A stretch of DNA of 64,000 nt from Incurvaria masculella. Its lineage: Eukaryota > Arthropoda > Insecta > Lepidoptera > Incurvariidae. Positions 31,321-43,417 of the stretch are shown here, one piece after another. The stretch spans positions 2,681,001-2,745,000 of the forward strand of contig OX335656.1 of assembly GCA_946894095.1 (NCBI GenBank), in the 5' to 3' direction. The position numbers were made by a program, and so were the translations under genes. How positions within the stretch are numbered: position 1 is the first letter of the stretch; every line of letters starts with the position of its first letter. The notes beneath the pieces are model-generated. The model was not told the DNA's origin and did no database searches. It was given only the letters and a program-made list of their open reading frames with translations.

Positions 31321-32569
31321 TGAAATTTGCGTCTTGTTATTATCGTCTGTACCACGGCGAACGCTCTTCGGAGTTGAATAATGATATTCACCCTTTCTTT
31401 TACTTAAAGAACAACCAAAAATACATAGATAATAAAAACATGTGAACAAATAAGATTTATTTACATATTTTACCATCGCTCAACGCTCAACAAGCAGGAA
31501 ATGCCCCTATGACTGTCCTCATTTCTCACATATGAACCAACACATCCCGTAGATCCTTTATTTACAGGGTCGGTAAACCGTGAAATGCACCAGTACCTAA
31601 GTATTTCCTCCAAAGACAAACTGGGGTGAATAAGCACCTGGCCCGTGGTCATGGTTTACGTAGCCTCTGAAAATATTCGAAAGCCAATGGGCGTCGTTGG
31701 GCATCTGTGTGAGAGACTGGCGCACGCCAGATGTCTCGCTGACTATAAAAAAACCTGGATAACAAAGTAGCCAACGTTGTGGTGTTAAAAAATTCAGTCA
31801 GCTTCAAAAACAAAAATTAAATTGATTTAATTTTTATTTTTGATCATTGTAGATCTCAAGCCTCGACTTGGGCTAAGAATGTTTATAAGGAAAAAAAATA
31901 GTAATGATTTGTAGATAACTAGAAACATTAAAGTTATCAGAAATGTATGTAAGAATGACGTTTTGCACAATGCACTATGAAGTGTTTTCTCTGTGGGTTT
32001 ACAAAACGACATTAATGAATTGGAATAATTAAATCAGTAATGAAAGGCGAAAATCAGAATTACTGAAGCGTCTTTACATTTTTTTAACGCTAATAATTTC
32101 GTATTATGCTATAATGAAGTTAATAAACCTATTTTAATGGTGACTCACGTTTTGGGGGTTTTGGTTTATCAAATGAGATAAACCAAAACCCCCAAAACAT
32201 GAGGGGCTTTGTTTTAAAAAAAAAAACTAAATTGTAGTCTCCAAATGGAAAGTTTAAACGTTCCGAAAAGCGCGTCCATCCGTAATCGCACCCCTCTCCG
32301 AGTCGCGTCGCCCAGCGGAAGTCGCGTCCCGGGCACATTGTACGAGAAATGGGGATTTTTTTTTTGCGAGAACAATGAGTTTCTTGAATTTCACGCTCGG
32401 GCCGCGAGCGCCGCGCCGCCGCGTTTCACCGGCTGCGACGCTCGCTTCAGCCCTTTCGGCGCTTTGCTTAATTTGCGTGCGAGGAGCGTGCGCGGGTTCG
32501 AAACCCGTCCTCTGCGACCCTTTTGGCACTTCTAATTTGCGTGCGCGGTGTGAAACGGTTGCTAGCTTG
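31321..32569. other. Non-coding stretch with one strong hairpin and a GC-rich patch
   Basis: The hairpin at 32149-32198 is listed separately. 32260-32530 is GC-rich, with 'gcgggttcgaaacccgt' resembling a tRNA T-arm, but no acceptor-stem partner is present, so no tRNA is called. Confidence 0.4.
32149..32198. repeat. Perfect 22-base-arm hairpin with G5/C5 tracts
   Basis: The arms are exact inverses (GTTTTGGGGGTTTTGGTTTA plus TC, and its inverse) around a six-base loop AAATGA. It is isolated from recognised repeats. Confidence 0.9.
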
Positions 32570-32713
32570 TTATGCAGGGCAACCTTTTTGCCTTCTACGA
32601 TTGCGCATCATGCACATCGTAGTTCTGATTGAACGTGGAGTTATTCTATATGTTTATTACATTAAGCGTATATAACATACCGGGAAAAAGAGACGTCTTT
32701 ATCAGCCAGATTG
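32570..32713 (+). repeat. 150-bp tandem array, unit left of the LINE
   Basis: Starts within the unit at 'ttatgcagggcaacc' and runs to 'atcagccagattgca', the normal unit end. It is the same sequence as the five full units right of the LINE. Confidence 0.85.
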
Positions 32714-34873
32714 CACTACAAGTCAGCACGATGGGAAGAATTCCGTTCTTTCCTTGGAACCTTCCCTTGGCAGGAGGTCTGCTTTGCCACTTCGGACCCA
32801 TCGAGGTGCGCCGAGTCTATTGCGGAGCTGTTACAACAGGGTATGGATTACTTTATTCCATCCTCTGTTGTACCAGTGGGTGGCAATAACAAGCCCTGGT
32901 TCAATCGCCAATGTCGTCTCGCGGTTGAAGCCAAAAACCAGGCCTATAGACAATGGCTGCTGGACCGAACCGTTGTGGCAAGGCGTGCCCTCAATACCTC
33001 CTCCAAGTCTTGCAAGCGAACGCTGACTATGACCAAGTTTAAGCACGACCATAAAATTGGCGAGAGACTAGTGCGCTGCCCGTCAGGCAGCCGTGCATTC
33101 TGGTCTCTCGCCAATTCGATCCGTCGTAACTTCTGCCGCTCTGCTACACCTCCCCTGGAACGATCTGATGGATCACTCGCTATCCTCGCGAAGGAGAAGG
33201 CGAATATTTTTGCTCGTCTTTTCGCCTCTAACTCAACGTTGGATGACCAGGGTGCAGCCCCTCCCTCGATATCACACTGTGGGTTTTCGATGAAGGAGCC
33301 GAGGATGCACCCTAGACTGGTATTCAAATGTTTGAGGACGTTAGACACTTCGAAGAGTAGTGGTCCTGACGGCATTCCAGGCATTGTGCTCAAGAAGTGT
33401 GCCCCTGAGCTGACACCGATAATCACCCGTCTCTTCCGTCTCTCCTTTACCCGGGGTATCGTTCCCTCTTGCTGGAAGAGAGCCTCAGTCCAACCGGTAC
33501 CAAAAAAGGGCGATCCAGCGAGCCCCTCCAACTATCGACCCATCGCGATAACTTCTCTTCTGTGTAAAGTTATGGAGCGCCTTATCAACTCTCAGCTCCT
33601 AGCGTACTTAGAAGCGAATAAACTCCTGGATGACAAGCAGTACGGTTTCCGAAAAGCGCGGTCAACCGGAGATCTTCTAACGTACGTTACGCATATATGG
33701 GCCGAAAGACTGGACAACTTTGGGGAGTCGCTGGCAGTGGCATTGGACATCTCCAAAGCCTTTGACCGTGTTTGGCACCGGGGCCTACTAGGCAAGCTCC
33801 CGTCCTTCGGCATTCCCCCCAAGCTTTGCTCATGGATCGCCAGCTTCCTGTCGGGCCGCTCCTTGTACGTTGCCATCGATGGTGCGAATTCGGACGACTT
33901 CCCGATTGGGGCTGGTGTACCACAGGGCTCGGTGCTGTCACCAACGCTATTTTTAATCTTCATTAACGATTTACTGTCCCTCGGCATGATACACAGTTAC
34001 GCTGATGACAGCACCGAGCATGAGGGGTATGTCAGGGATTGGAGGAGCAGAGATGCACAGCCCATCGAGGCGCAACGTTCTGTGGTAAATAAGGTAGATG
34101 CTGTTCTCGATAAAGTAGCCAACTGGGGCCAGGAGAACCTTGTCGCCTTCAACGTTCGCAAGACCCAATGCTGTGTTTTCTCTGCCAAGGTAGAACCCTT
34201 TCCGCTCCTCTCAAGTTTCCAAGGCAACGTAGTACCTGTCTCGGATCACCTGGACCTACTGGGCTGCAACATCTCCAAAGACGTGGGTTTTCGGCGTTTC
34301 ATTGAAGCCAAGGCCAAAATTGCATCGCAGAAACTGGGGATCCTATACCGTTGCAGAAGGTTCTTTTCACCGGTACAACTACTTCTTCTTTATAAATCAC
34401 AGATAAGGCCGGTGATAGAATACTGTAGCCATATATGGGAAGGCAGTCCCCAGTACCTGCTGGCGTCCTTGGACTCAATTCAGCGCCGAGCGGTCCGTCT
34501 AGTTGGGGACCCACAAATCACCGCTGGCTTGGAGTCACTGAGCCACAGACGGTTTGTGGGGTCGCTCAGTCTGTTCTACAGGTACTACCACGGACGTTGC
34601 TCTGTGGAACTTGCATCCCTCATTCCTCCCCATCCTACCTATATCCGGAGCACCCGCCGCAGAGAATCAGAGCACCCCCTTGTGGTTGACATTAGGCTTT
34701 TGAGAACGAACCGTTTCTCAAACTCTTTTCTCTGCCGCACCGCCAGGATATGGAACTGTCTACCGGCGGATGCCTTTCCTCATACCTATAACCTGGGAGT
34801 CTTCAAACGTAATTTGAATAAGCTCGATAGCCCAGCCATAGTCCGCAAATCCGCTGGCATGGCGCCTCGCTGA
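32714..34873 (+). CDS. Reverse transcriptase ORF of a jockey/CR1-group LINE, N-terminally truncated
   Basis: Open for about 720 codons without a stop. It has a linker (KPWFNRQCRLAV), the RT palm and fingers with SSGPDGIPGIVLKKC, SNYRPIAITSLLCKVMERLI, YGFRKARST, ALDISKAFDRVWH, GVPQGSVLSPTLFLIFINDL and the catalytic YADD box (33998-34009, followed by Ser). The thumb and C-terminal tail follow, with RRAVRLVGDP and WNCLPADAFPHTY, typical of jockey/CR1-type elements. The open frame suggests a fairly recent insertion, although 5' truncation makes this copy non-autonomous. It copies its RNA into DNA at the target during insertion. The clade is by motif impression only. Confidence 0.85.
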   Translation, partial: HYKSARWEEFRSFLGTFPWQEVCFATSDPSRCAESIAELLQQGMDYFIPSSVVPVGGNNKPWFNRQCRLAVEAKNQAYRQWLLDRTVVARRALNTSSKSCKRTLTMTKFKHDHKIGERLVRCPSGSRAFWSLANSIRRNFCRSATPPLERSDGSLAILAKEKANIFARLFASNSTLDDQGAAPPSISHCGFSMKEPRMHPRLVFKCLRTLDTSKSSGPDGIPGIVLKKCAPELTPIITRLFRLSFTRGIVPSCWKRASVQPVPKKGDPASPSNYRPIAITSLLCKVMERLINSQLLAYLEANKLLDDKQYGFRKARSTGDLLTYVTHIWAERLDNFGESLAVALDISKAFDRVWHRGLLGKLPSFGIPPKLCSWIASFLSGRSLYVAIDGANSDDFPIGAGVPQGSVLSPTLFLIFINDLLSLGMIHSYADDSTEHEGYVRDWRSRDAQPIEAQRSVVNKVDAVLDKVANWGQENLVAFNVRKTQCCVFSAKVEPFPLLSSFQGNVVPVSDHLDLLGCNISKDVGFRRFIEAKAKIASQKLGILYRCRRFFSPVQLLLLYKSQIRPVIEYCSHIWEGSPQYLLASLDSIQRRAVRLVGDPQITAGLESLSHRRFVGSLSLFYRYYHGRCSVELASLIPPHPTYIRSTRRRESEHPLVVDIRLLRTNRFSNSFLCRTARIWNCLPADAFPHTYNLGVFKRNLNKLDSPAIVRKSAGMAPR

Positions 34874-34972
34874 GCGTGGTTTCGCGAGGCGAGGTGTTTT
34901 TGGCTTTTCTGAGCACCTTTGGTCCTCAGCACAGCCACCCATACCGGTTTTTCATAAAAAAAAAAAAAAAAA
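32714..34972 (+). mobile_element. 5'-truncated LINE inserted in the 150-bp array
   Basis: About 2.26 kb ending in a 17-base poly(A) at 34956-34972. The endonuclease half is missing: the element starts in the linker ahead of the reverse transcriptase. It interrupts the tandem array exactly at the unit boundary (left side ends '...gattgca', right side resumes 'gggtttatgcagg'). Confidence 0.85.
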
Positions 34973-35849
34973 GGGTTTATGCAGGATAACTTTTTTGCCT
35001 TCTACGATTGCGCATCATGCACATTGCAGTTTTGATTGAATGTAGAGTTATTCTATATGTTTATTACATTAAGCGTATATAACATACCAGGAAAAAGAAA
35101 GGTCTTTATCAGCCAGACTGCAGGGTTTATGCAGGGTAACTTTTTGCCTTCTACGGTTGCGCATGATACACATCGTAGTTTTGATTGAATGTGGAGTTTT
35201 TCTATATAATTATTACATCAAGCGTATATTACATACCAGGAAAAAGAGACGTCTTTATCAGCCAGACTGCAGGGTTTATGCAGGGCAACTTTTTTGCCTT
35301 CTACGATTGCGCATCATGCACATCGTAGTTTTGATTGAACGTAGAGTTATTCTATATGTTTATTACATTAAGCGTATATAACATACCGGGAAAAAGAGAC
35401 GTCTTTATCAGCTAGACTTCAGGGTTTATGCAGGGCAACTTTTTTGCCTTTTACGATTGCGCATCATGCACATCGTAGTTTTGATTGAACGTGGAGTTAT
35501 TCTATATGTTTATTACATTAAGCGTATATAACATACCGGGAAAAAGAGACGTCTTTATCAGCCAGACTGCAGGGTTTATGCAGGGTAACTTTTTTGCCTT
35601 CTACGATTGCGCATCATGCACATTGTAGTTTTGATTGAACGTTGAGTTATTCTATGTATTTATTACATCAAGCGTAGGTATATTACATACCGGGAAAAAG
35701 AGACGTCTTTATCAGCCAGACTGCAGGGTTTATGCAGGGCAACTGTTTTGCCTTCTACGATTGCGCATCATACACATCGTAGTTTTGATTGAACGTGGAG
35801 TTATTCTATATGTTTATTACGTCCAGCGAATATTACTTACTGTGAAAAC
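34973..35849 (+). repeat. 150-bp tandem array, five full units plus a partial
   Basis: Unit starts are at 34973, 35123, 35272, 35422, 35572 and 35726; lengths are 150, 149, 150, 150 and 154. Each unit opens GGGTTTATGCAGGG and includes 'ttttgccttctacgattgcg', 'catcgtagttttgattgaac' and 'gacgtctttatcagccagac'. The last unit is cut at about 35849. It is a minisatellite with no known function. Because the period is mostly a multiple of three, it stays open for long stretches in one frame. Confidence 0.9.
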
Positions 35850-36788
35850 GAGAGCCAAGAGTTGCGTCTTTGCTCGCGCCGCAAAAAAAACCATGGTCGG
35901 GAGATTTAGTGCATCCCTTTAAATTCCTGCTCTATTCAATCGTGTAATCCTGCGGAATCGATAATCTTAGTGATTTTTCAATAGTTCATTTGTAACTCGC
36001 CATCCATGGCATTTCACAACTGTAAGCGTTATGTAAACACTAACCCTGCTACGGCAGGGCAGCTGGCGAGAATCGGGCATGGTGAGAAACAATGTCACTG
36101 CCACCATCTACATGGGGTATATAGTTCTGAGGCGGCGAGGCAAGAACATAATTTTACGGAGGGAACATTAGCAGTTATTAAACGGTTTAAGATCCCCCCT
36201 AGATGCGATTCAAATCGAAAATAACCATCAAAGTATGGTAATAGCCCTGGCGGCGGACCCGCGGAACTTTTATTAGTTTTCCAACTTGATAAAAGCAATC
36301 GAGGGCATGATGCATGGTTGTCGGGCGCGAGATAAGAGCTATGCAGGCGCTTCGTTGGAGCTGGTCGCCCGACGCGCGTCTAGACAACGTGATCGGAAGG
36401 GGGCCTTCTTGAATAAGCCTCGGGCCGTATACACTGAAGTATTACTGAACTCACGCGTGGCCATCAAACTATCTGAAACACTATATTTAGGCCTCACGCG
36501 AGCCCTGAATTAATTAAACTTCGAGGATATCTGACACATCTCAAATGGGTCATCTTTCAACGGTCGACGGCGTCCGTGGTATCTATTGCTAAATATGTGG
36601 CGTATATTTTGCCCCACGCTGATTTGTGGGTTGCTAAAATATATGGAGGATAAAATTTAGATATCACTGATATTGATAGATTGAAACATGAGGTGATGAC
36701 TTTCTGTAATGAGGGGTGGACATTTATTAAATTGCGATCATTCAGAACACCACCGTGATCTTGGGTTGACGCGCTTCTGTATTATTCC
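35850..36788. other. Non-coding stretch with an F1 fragment
   Basis: About 35914-36000 resembles the outer arm of foldback F1 ('cctgctctattcaat', 'catttgtaactc'). The rest shows no gene or recognised repeat. Confidence 0.4.
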
Positions 36789-37340
36789 GGGAGGTCACGA
36801 CATTTTTGGTCACGATAAGGTAAATGGCTGAATCTGGGTTCACATGTTAGAGACCAATCCTCTGATGCTAAATATGTCGGTCTGCCTGTGCCAAGTGGGT
36901 GCGTTATCTAGATTGGCTATATAAAATATATGTTGGTATGTACCTACTGATGAATATACTGATTGTCTAGAAACATTGGTATCTATTAGTTATACAACAA
37001 TAACCAGTCGGTTTTTTTTTATTAAATACTTAAATATACCTAAATTTATATATGTAACCTAAATCGCCTATAACTACGAAATGCAACAAAAGCTTTGTTT
37101 AGTTTTAGTATTGCTAAGCAAGTATGTACTGATACTTTCATGCTTCGTTATTTTTAGCCATTTACCTTATCATATATATTTTTTGTCACCATAACTACTT
37201 TTTCAGGCGCCTTATCTAGGTAACGCAACCACTTGGCACAGGCATACTGACACATTTAGCTTCAGAGGGTTGGCCTTTATCTTGTGAACCCAGTTTCAGC
37301 CATTTACGTTATCGTTACCATTTTTGTCGCCACCTCCTAG
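36789..37340 (+). mobile_element. MITE (family M5), full copy
   Basis: Ends GGGAGGTCACGAC and GTCGCCACCTCCTAG, with inverted arms of about 125 bases. Collinear with and in inverse orientation to the 24.9 kb copy. Confidence 0.85.
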
Positions 37341-39205
37341 TCTATATCGTTGATTCCGAGTTAGCACGGCCGTTCAATACCATTCCGAGAAAAGCCTTCT
37401 CTCCTTTTGACCCTCCTCATCAGCCTTTCCTATCTCAAAAGTGCGCTGCACATAATGGCGGTTATCAGTTGCGGTTGTCCGGTGTGCCGGATCGGATTTC
37501 ATCGGCATGTTTTGCCCGCTGCGCCGCGTGTTTCTTCGAGGGAGCAACGTTCAGTAAGCTCGGCCTGTCAAACGTAAACTGACAGCCGTCGGCTGCTTAG
37601 TTTGTTACCATTGGGGAGACTGCAACCTTGTTACACGCATGAGTAAAGTTGTATGTTTCCATGGCTGGTGTTCATGTATGTGGTCTTTTATGATAGGTCA
37701 GTAGCATACTGTCGTCCCCATGGATAAAACTTCAGTTGGTCGTCTCGTTGAAAGTTAGCGTGTCCTAAGATTTTAATCGATTCACGTACCAAACGCGACA
37801 TAAAGTGTTTTTTTTACCTCTAATGTAGTGATCTGGGTAAAACGAGACCAATGATTTCCTCCACTTTCAATAGCCGCTTGGTGTTTTTCACCGACTTAAG
37901 TGTTTGTTCTATATCGCTCTTACCGACTCTGCAAAATATACTGTGCACTCCCGAGGATTCGTTCTATGCCTGGGGACTGGTGGGATATTTTATCCTTGAA
38001 TGATGGCATGGCAACTTTATCGTTGGCATCGGTTTAAAATAATCACCACCCTGCACAATTGAATAGCAGTGGAAAACTATTTAGTGAACCGAGCACACGC
38101 ATTCTGTGACTTAGATCATGTAATTTGCTTCCTTTTCTTCAAATGTGATTTATGTTTTAAACGGACGTGTGTGTAATACTTTTTGATATTTGGTTTTCTC
38201 TTTTTTTTGGATTGTGTTGCTTATTTGTTTTTTTTTTTCTCTTTTTTTTTAATACGTTTCGACAGATTGGATGTTTATAAGGATTTGTTTTTAATTTTTT
38301 TAGGGACCAGTCGTAAATCAGCGTTGCTGCTCACTGAGTGAAATGCACCTTATGCTGAGATGGCCCCTTTTCTTCATTACCACTTGCTAACTTATTGTGC
38401 TACTTTTATGTTATAAATCTTACTGTGTATATGAAGAATAATTGTTTTTTATTTGATTTGATTTGTACAAGAGGAGCTATCACAGGTGGGATGGGCGTTG
38501 CAACAAAATTGCTATGCAGCATGTAGCTGTGGTGCATCCCGGCCGAATGTATATTTACCTTACGTAACGGGAGTGACAGACTGGATCGGTAGACTTTTAC
38601 GTAAGATATTAATGTGAAGATTTTTAAAACCATTCTCAAAGAAATCATGTGTTGAGTAGGTTACTATGGCAACCTGTGCATTTGTAGATGTGAGGTGAAC
38701 GGCCGTAGTCACTGTTTTCTGGTTAAAAGAAAGAGACGACCCACTGGTTCTTTTTTGAGCATATTTCTAATATTAAGACTGAAGCTTAACTTGAGATCAT
38801 TACTTTGAATTAAGGGATGTTTTGAGTAAACGAAGAAATTTCGTTATATTTTTACAAAAAGGATTTCGGTCTCATCCGTCAGTTGACTTGGTCCGTACAC
38901 ATTTTCGAAATGCGTCAAAACCAAATCGGCTTTCGAGCTTTCCGGCTATTGCACTTACTAAAGATGGAAGCTTCTCCGCCGCCCAAGGCGCGGCACCCGC
39001 TGACGAGGCTGACGCGCTATCTGAAGGCTTTGTGTCCGCCGGACACGCGAGGCTTTAATCATCGTCATTATGCGGCAACATGCGCGGGTTCGCCAATTAG
39101 CGATCGCGCATGCGCGCGCGAATTACCCTAATTCGCGCTGAACCACCGCTGCCCGAATGTTGTCTCTGTACTCGAACACAAAAGTCACCACGAATGAACA
39201 CATTG
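37341..39205. other. Mostly non-coding; one dispersed-repeat fragment and a GC-rich patch
   Basis: 37470-37560 shares 'cccgctgcgccgcg' and 'ggagcaacgttca' with 45447-45525, so both are copies of an unnamed repeat. 38960-39130 is CpG-rich without a recognisable exon. The rest is AT-rich. Confidence 0.4.
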
Positions 39206-39632
39206 TTTTTTTTTTGTTTTTTTATGTAACCTGACATGGATGGCTATTACCACACAACTACCGTTATGATATTAGCACATTACACCACAATTCCGAAGGA
39301 ATTAGGTGCCATGCCAGGACCTTCCCTTAATGAGCACGGCTACATTGAACTGGATGGAAAACATAGACAATTTTTTATCGCCGCTTCGACCATCTTTTCA
39401 TCCAATGCGATGGTACCAGCCTGGGCGGGCTTAAACCCTACCACCTAGTAGGGGGAGAGGACCTACAGTTTTGCATGTATTCCGAACCATGGAGCAGCTC
39501 GCATTCGTGACGAAATGCACTTATCGAACTCAGAAAGAGAAAGAAAGTGGTGCATGTCGGGGAGAGGAATTGAACCCAGACCTCTGGTATGCTAGGCCAG
39601 TCCCCGCGCCACTATGTAGGTTACGAGCCGCT
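39206..39632 (-). repeat. SINE S1, complete copy
   Basis: Minus strand: the tRNA-like head at 39632 (AGCGGCTCGTAACC), the body through 'ctgggttcaattcctc', and the 'ccatgtcaggttacat' 3' end with its A-rich tail at about 39206. One of the best preserved copies. Confidence 0.85.
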
Positions 39633-39920
39633 GTTTATGGATAAGCTAAAATTCAGGAATCTCAAATGTGTCGCATCGGTCCGGCGTTAATTAATGTGGC
39701 ATATTTTGGGGATTAGCATAGGCGTTCATACATAAGAACTTGCTAGACGTATAGTTTCATCTGTTTTTTATTTTTTATTTAAAGTGGTCGTCGAATTTTC
39801 CAGAAGATTTGCTTGATGAAATTGGAATCACGGGAAATGTCATATTCGTGCATTGTCATTTTCGATAAAAAAACCTGGTCATCATCGTTAAAAGTTTTGT
39901 TAAGATGGTGTATTGATTGT

Positions 39921-40050
39921 GCCCACAGCCTAGTGGTTAATGTCTGTGGTGGTCTGTTGTGTCGAACACCGCGGGTTCGTATCCCAGGGTTTGCACCGGT
40001 TCCTTTCTTATTCGGGTTGAAATGTGCATTTCCGTTCGGCTTACTTTTTA
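39921..40050 (+). repeat. Second tRNA-derived SINE family (S2)
   Basis: The head GCCCACAGCCTAGTGGTTAA resembles a tRNA A box, and GCGGGTTCGTATCCCAGGG a B box about 45 bases later, followed by a non-tRNA body. Only one clear copy is in the window. Confidence 0.65.
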
Positions 40051-41954
40051 GTGAGACGTAATCACATATTTTTACGATAGTAGGCGCAATTTTGTATGAT
40101 TAGTAGGTGACAGTTAGCCACCCATGCCTGTTCCATAAAATAACCATCTTATTGCGCGTCGACACTTGAGCGATCGAGCAAGCGGATGAATCGCCATGAT
40201 AGTACTTTTGACGGAAACGTGTCGAGCCCGCGGTCGCTGTAGATAATTGAATTAGTCCTTCGATCGCAGTAATCCATATCGAAAGCGCCAGTGAGTCTAT
40301 TTTGTTTGCGGAGTCAAGAAATCAAGTAGGGCGGTCCCGCGATTGAAACAAAAGGCGGTCGGATGATTGAGCTCGGGAGGTTTTTGTTGCCTTTGTTTTG
40401 CCAATGACATCGTTTAATTTTCCATGGCGTTGCTTGTAATTCTACGGAATAAAATATGCGGGCTTACACGAAATTCGCAAAGAATATTACCCTCTGAATA
40501 GGTCTCAGTCATCGAGCGAAAGTTGTTCGCTTCTACCCACCAATAAATTGCAAGAAAAGATGCTCTGGCGTTTTGTTTCCTATGCTCTCTCTTTGCAGTG
40601 TAATGACGTGGAAGTAAGTGACTGTATTATCTGCTATTTCGGATACAAACATGTTAAATCTGAACGGTTATTGTTTATGGTTTATTCATCATCCATAGAC
40701 TGCCCTCGGATTTGTCATATTTAATTATTAGCCAGTTCAGCAATCCAAGCGAAGAAGAACTGGCAAGAAACTCCGCAGGTATTTTTTAAACGTCCACTTA
40801 GTCTAAGTTTACAAAAGTATTTGCCATTGCTTACAATCTATTGCCTACAATACGAAAAGCATTCTAGGTATATACGACGAAACAGAGAAATATACTAACG
40901 TTCTGGGTTGGACGGTCCCTAATTTCTTGGATAGCTATGTGGCCATTGCCCGTCAAAAATCGCAGATGTGCTCCAAAAGGAGCCGAGATGTGAAAATAGG
41001 CACATTACACCGTTTGCTTACGCCATAAGGAGGGTTAATCCCGCCGAGAAGTGAAACAAAGTGAAAGAAGCTCGAACACATCGTCCTCCGTGCGCGTACC
41101 AATTGCGGACATCGCTCACTGTCGGCCAAATCGTCGGCCCGCTCCTTTAGTATGCATACCCTTATTTACATATAGCGGTGCGCGGTGGGGGCGGCGGTGG
41201 GCAGGAAAAATGGCCGCCCGGTAACTAGGGGCGGGGGAGGGCGGGTCATTAATCTCACTTAGTCGAGAAATTAGTGCGGCACTATCCCGCCGGCGGCGGC
41301 GGCACTAGAATCCTGGACTGTTGCAATCGGAGACGGGGAAGAGATTATCACCAAGCTTTATCTTGCGAAGGTGCACGTGAAAGGAAAAATTACGAATCCA
41401 AGTGTGTGTGTTAACAAATAATCGAATAAACGAACAATTCGGCATAAGGACAGACCACACAAATAAGTGATACATTATATGTTTATATTATCAAATCAAA
41501 TCAAATAAATTCATTGCATACTTTAAGTTAGAACTAGCACAGAAATGCAGCTGGTCCTCGACTAAGCTAGGCTTGTGCTAGAGGACCAGCCATGACAGAT
41601 TTAATATGGTACACATTTGTACATTTACTTAAATCGGGCACGATAATTTAACAATATTAAAAAAAAAATATTTATTATACATATATTTGTTTATGTACAT
41701 GTCTATTCCACTTAGTTTCATTAGTGTATATAGTACCTACGTGTTTCGTAGGTAAGTGCCCAATGATCTTTGTTTTACATCGTGTGCAAGAATCGCTATT
41801 TTTAATCGTAAGGCTGCATGAAAACAACTTTCTTCCACGGATTATAACAGGAGCGGACTTGGTAGTGAGTGGCCTTCGTATGATGGTGCACCGAGCGTCT
41901 AACTAAACCGTGTACCGCAGTCAAGTGCATCACCTTCCAGTCAGCTCACGACCC
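40051..41954. other. Mixed non-coding stretch; R1 copy and GC-rich island
   Basis: 40671-40855 is an R1 repeat copy ('gaactggcaagaaactccgc'). 41050-41320 is a CpG-rich island with G tracts and could be a regulatory element, but no exon is supported. 41553-41592 holds inverse 10-base arms GCTGGTCCTC / GAGGACCAGC. Confidence 0.45.
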
Positions 41955-42085
41955 GACATCGAGTAGGGAAGGACGAAACTGGCGACCGAAGCCCACCCGT
42001 ATAGCGGCAGCGTAGCCACTTTTTCCTAATATAAAATCCCTGTGGGCGCGCCGGCCAGTCAGTTCGGCTACGAATTCTCTCACTC
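41955..42085. repeat. Foldback repeat (family F2) end
   Basis: Contains 'cccgtatagcggcagcgtagccac', matched by ends at about 42950-42985 (inverse) and 60807-60972. Low copy and no ORF. Confidence 0.5.
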
Positions 42086-43417
42086 CTGAAGTTCTCGAGT
42101 TCCAACGGCACGCAATAATACGTTACTGCATACGACTGCATTTTGTGCAAGGAACATTTGATGTTGGAAAAAACTGCTTATTTATCACGAGGGTGGCGTC
42201 TAGGCGGCCTACCCTAAAATATCTGCTAAAGTTGTCAGAGACCCTACAAAATAAGACAGAATATACTTTTTCATTAGAGAAATTTTATTTCCTTTTTTAT
42301 TTTATTTACATTTTTGTAATTTAAATGTCTCAATTTGCTTGCAATATTATTCCAAAAATGAACTGTTCCAAGTTATGCTAATTAAATGAAGTCTTAGGAA
42401 AGAACATATCACAATAACAAAACCTATATGAAATATTTAATTTTAAACTTTGTGCTGGTCAATTACATTAAAAAATATTAAAGACCAAACAAAAGATCTT
42501 CTTTTCCTCCAATCGTTATTTCCACGTTATCATGGAGTACATCTTAAAACATGACAGAAATTACAGTTTTTAGTTTTTGAGATCGCTCATGCGACGCCTA
42601 AAATAAGCGTAAGTGAACGGAACGGCCGGCGCTACCATCAGTGTATCACCATCGTTATTCACCTAACACCCCTTCCTTTGTCCACTTACACATCCACTCA
42701 GATTGGCATGACTTTATTCAGCCTGCCACATAGTAAGTGTGCGTTCACCTTTTCTATTAATTCTGCGTCGAATGCCGCTGAACTGAATTCAGTTCTTTTG
42801 TAGGCTGCAGTTATTTTATTAACTCGTTCATCCATAACATCCAATACTTTTTATTGTTAAATGTCTAATCTTTAGTTAATAATGCATATAATCATGTTAA
42901 TGTCTGTTTGTTTGATGAATAAATAAATAAATGAATTATAACTTAACAGTGGCTTCGCCGCCGCTATACTGACGAGTTTCTGTCGCCGCTCCGGTCCTTC
43001 CTCCCTCGACGGCGCCCGCAAGCAGTAGAACCGCGCGTCCGGCATTGTGCGGCCCCCGTGTGCGGCGAGGCGGCATATCGTTTGAGTCGCGACGTCTAGC
43101 GAGCCAAACTTCTCGCGTCGGCGGCCGCGTCTGCCGCGGATGTGCGGCGAGCGGTGCGCGGCTAATGCCGCTTGCACACCGTACGCATCTAAGGTTTCAT
43201 ATTGTTTTATAAAATTTGAAATATAAAATAGAAAGAAAAGATAATTGAAGACTAAATTTGATTCTTAAAAAGTTTAGGGCGATTGATAAATCACGTTGTG
43301 TTCTTAGCCAGAGTTTTACTAAGTGCTGATTTTTTTAATTCGACACTTAAAGGACTTTTGTTACTAAAGTGCTGATTATCTTGTATTGGTATTGACTGCA
43401 AGCTGCTCAGAAAGTCC
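42086..43417. other. Non-coding stretch with a GC-rich island at 42950-43180
   Basis: The GC-rich patch contains a 101-codon minus frame with many Arg and Ala, of no known family. It begins with an F2 end ('gacagaaactcg' in inverse), so it is probably repeat-derived. 42250-42900 is AT-rich and empty. Confidence 0.4.

Noticed and set aside
32480..32525. tRNA gene candidate (GGTTCGAAACC in a stem)
   Set aside because: Only the T-arm can be drawn; no matching acceptor stem, D-arm or anticodon arm upstream.
34973..35849. CRISPR-like array
   Set aside because: The repeat is continuous with no distinct spacers and the context is eukaryotic; it is a tandem satellite.
42872..43177. 101-codon Arg/Ala-rich minus frame
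   Set aside because: Composition reflects a GC-rich repeat end (family F2); low-complexity and no domain.
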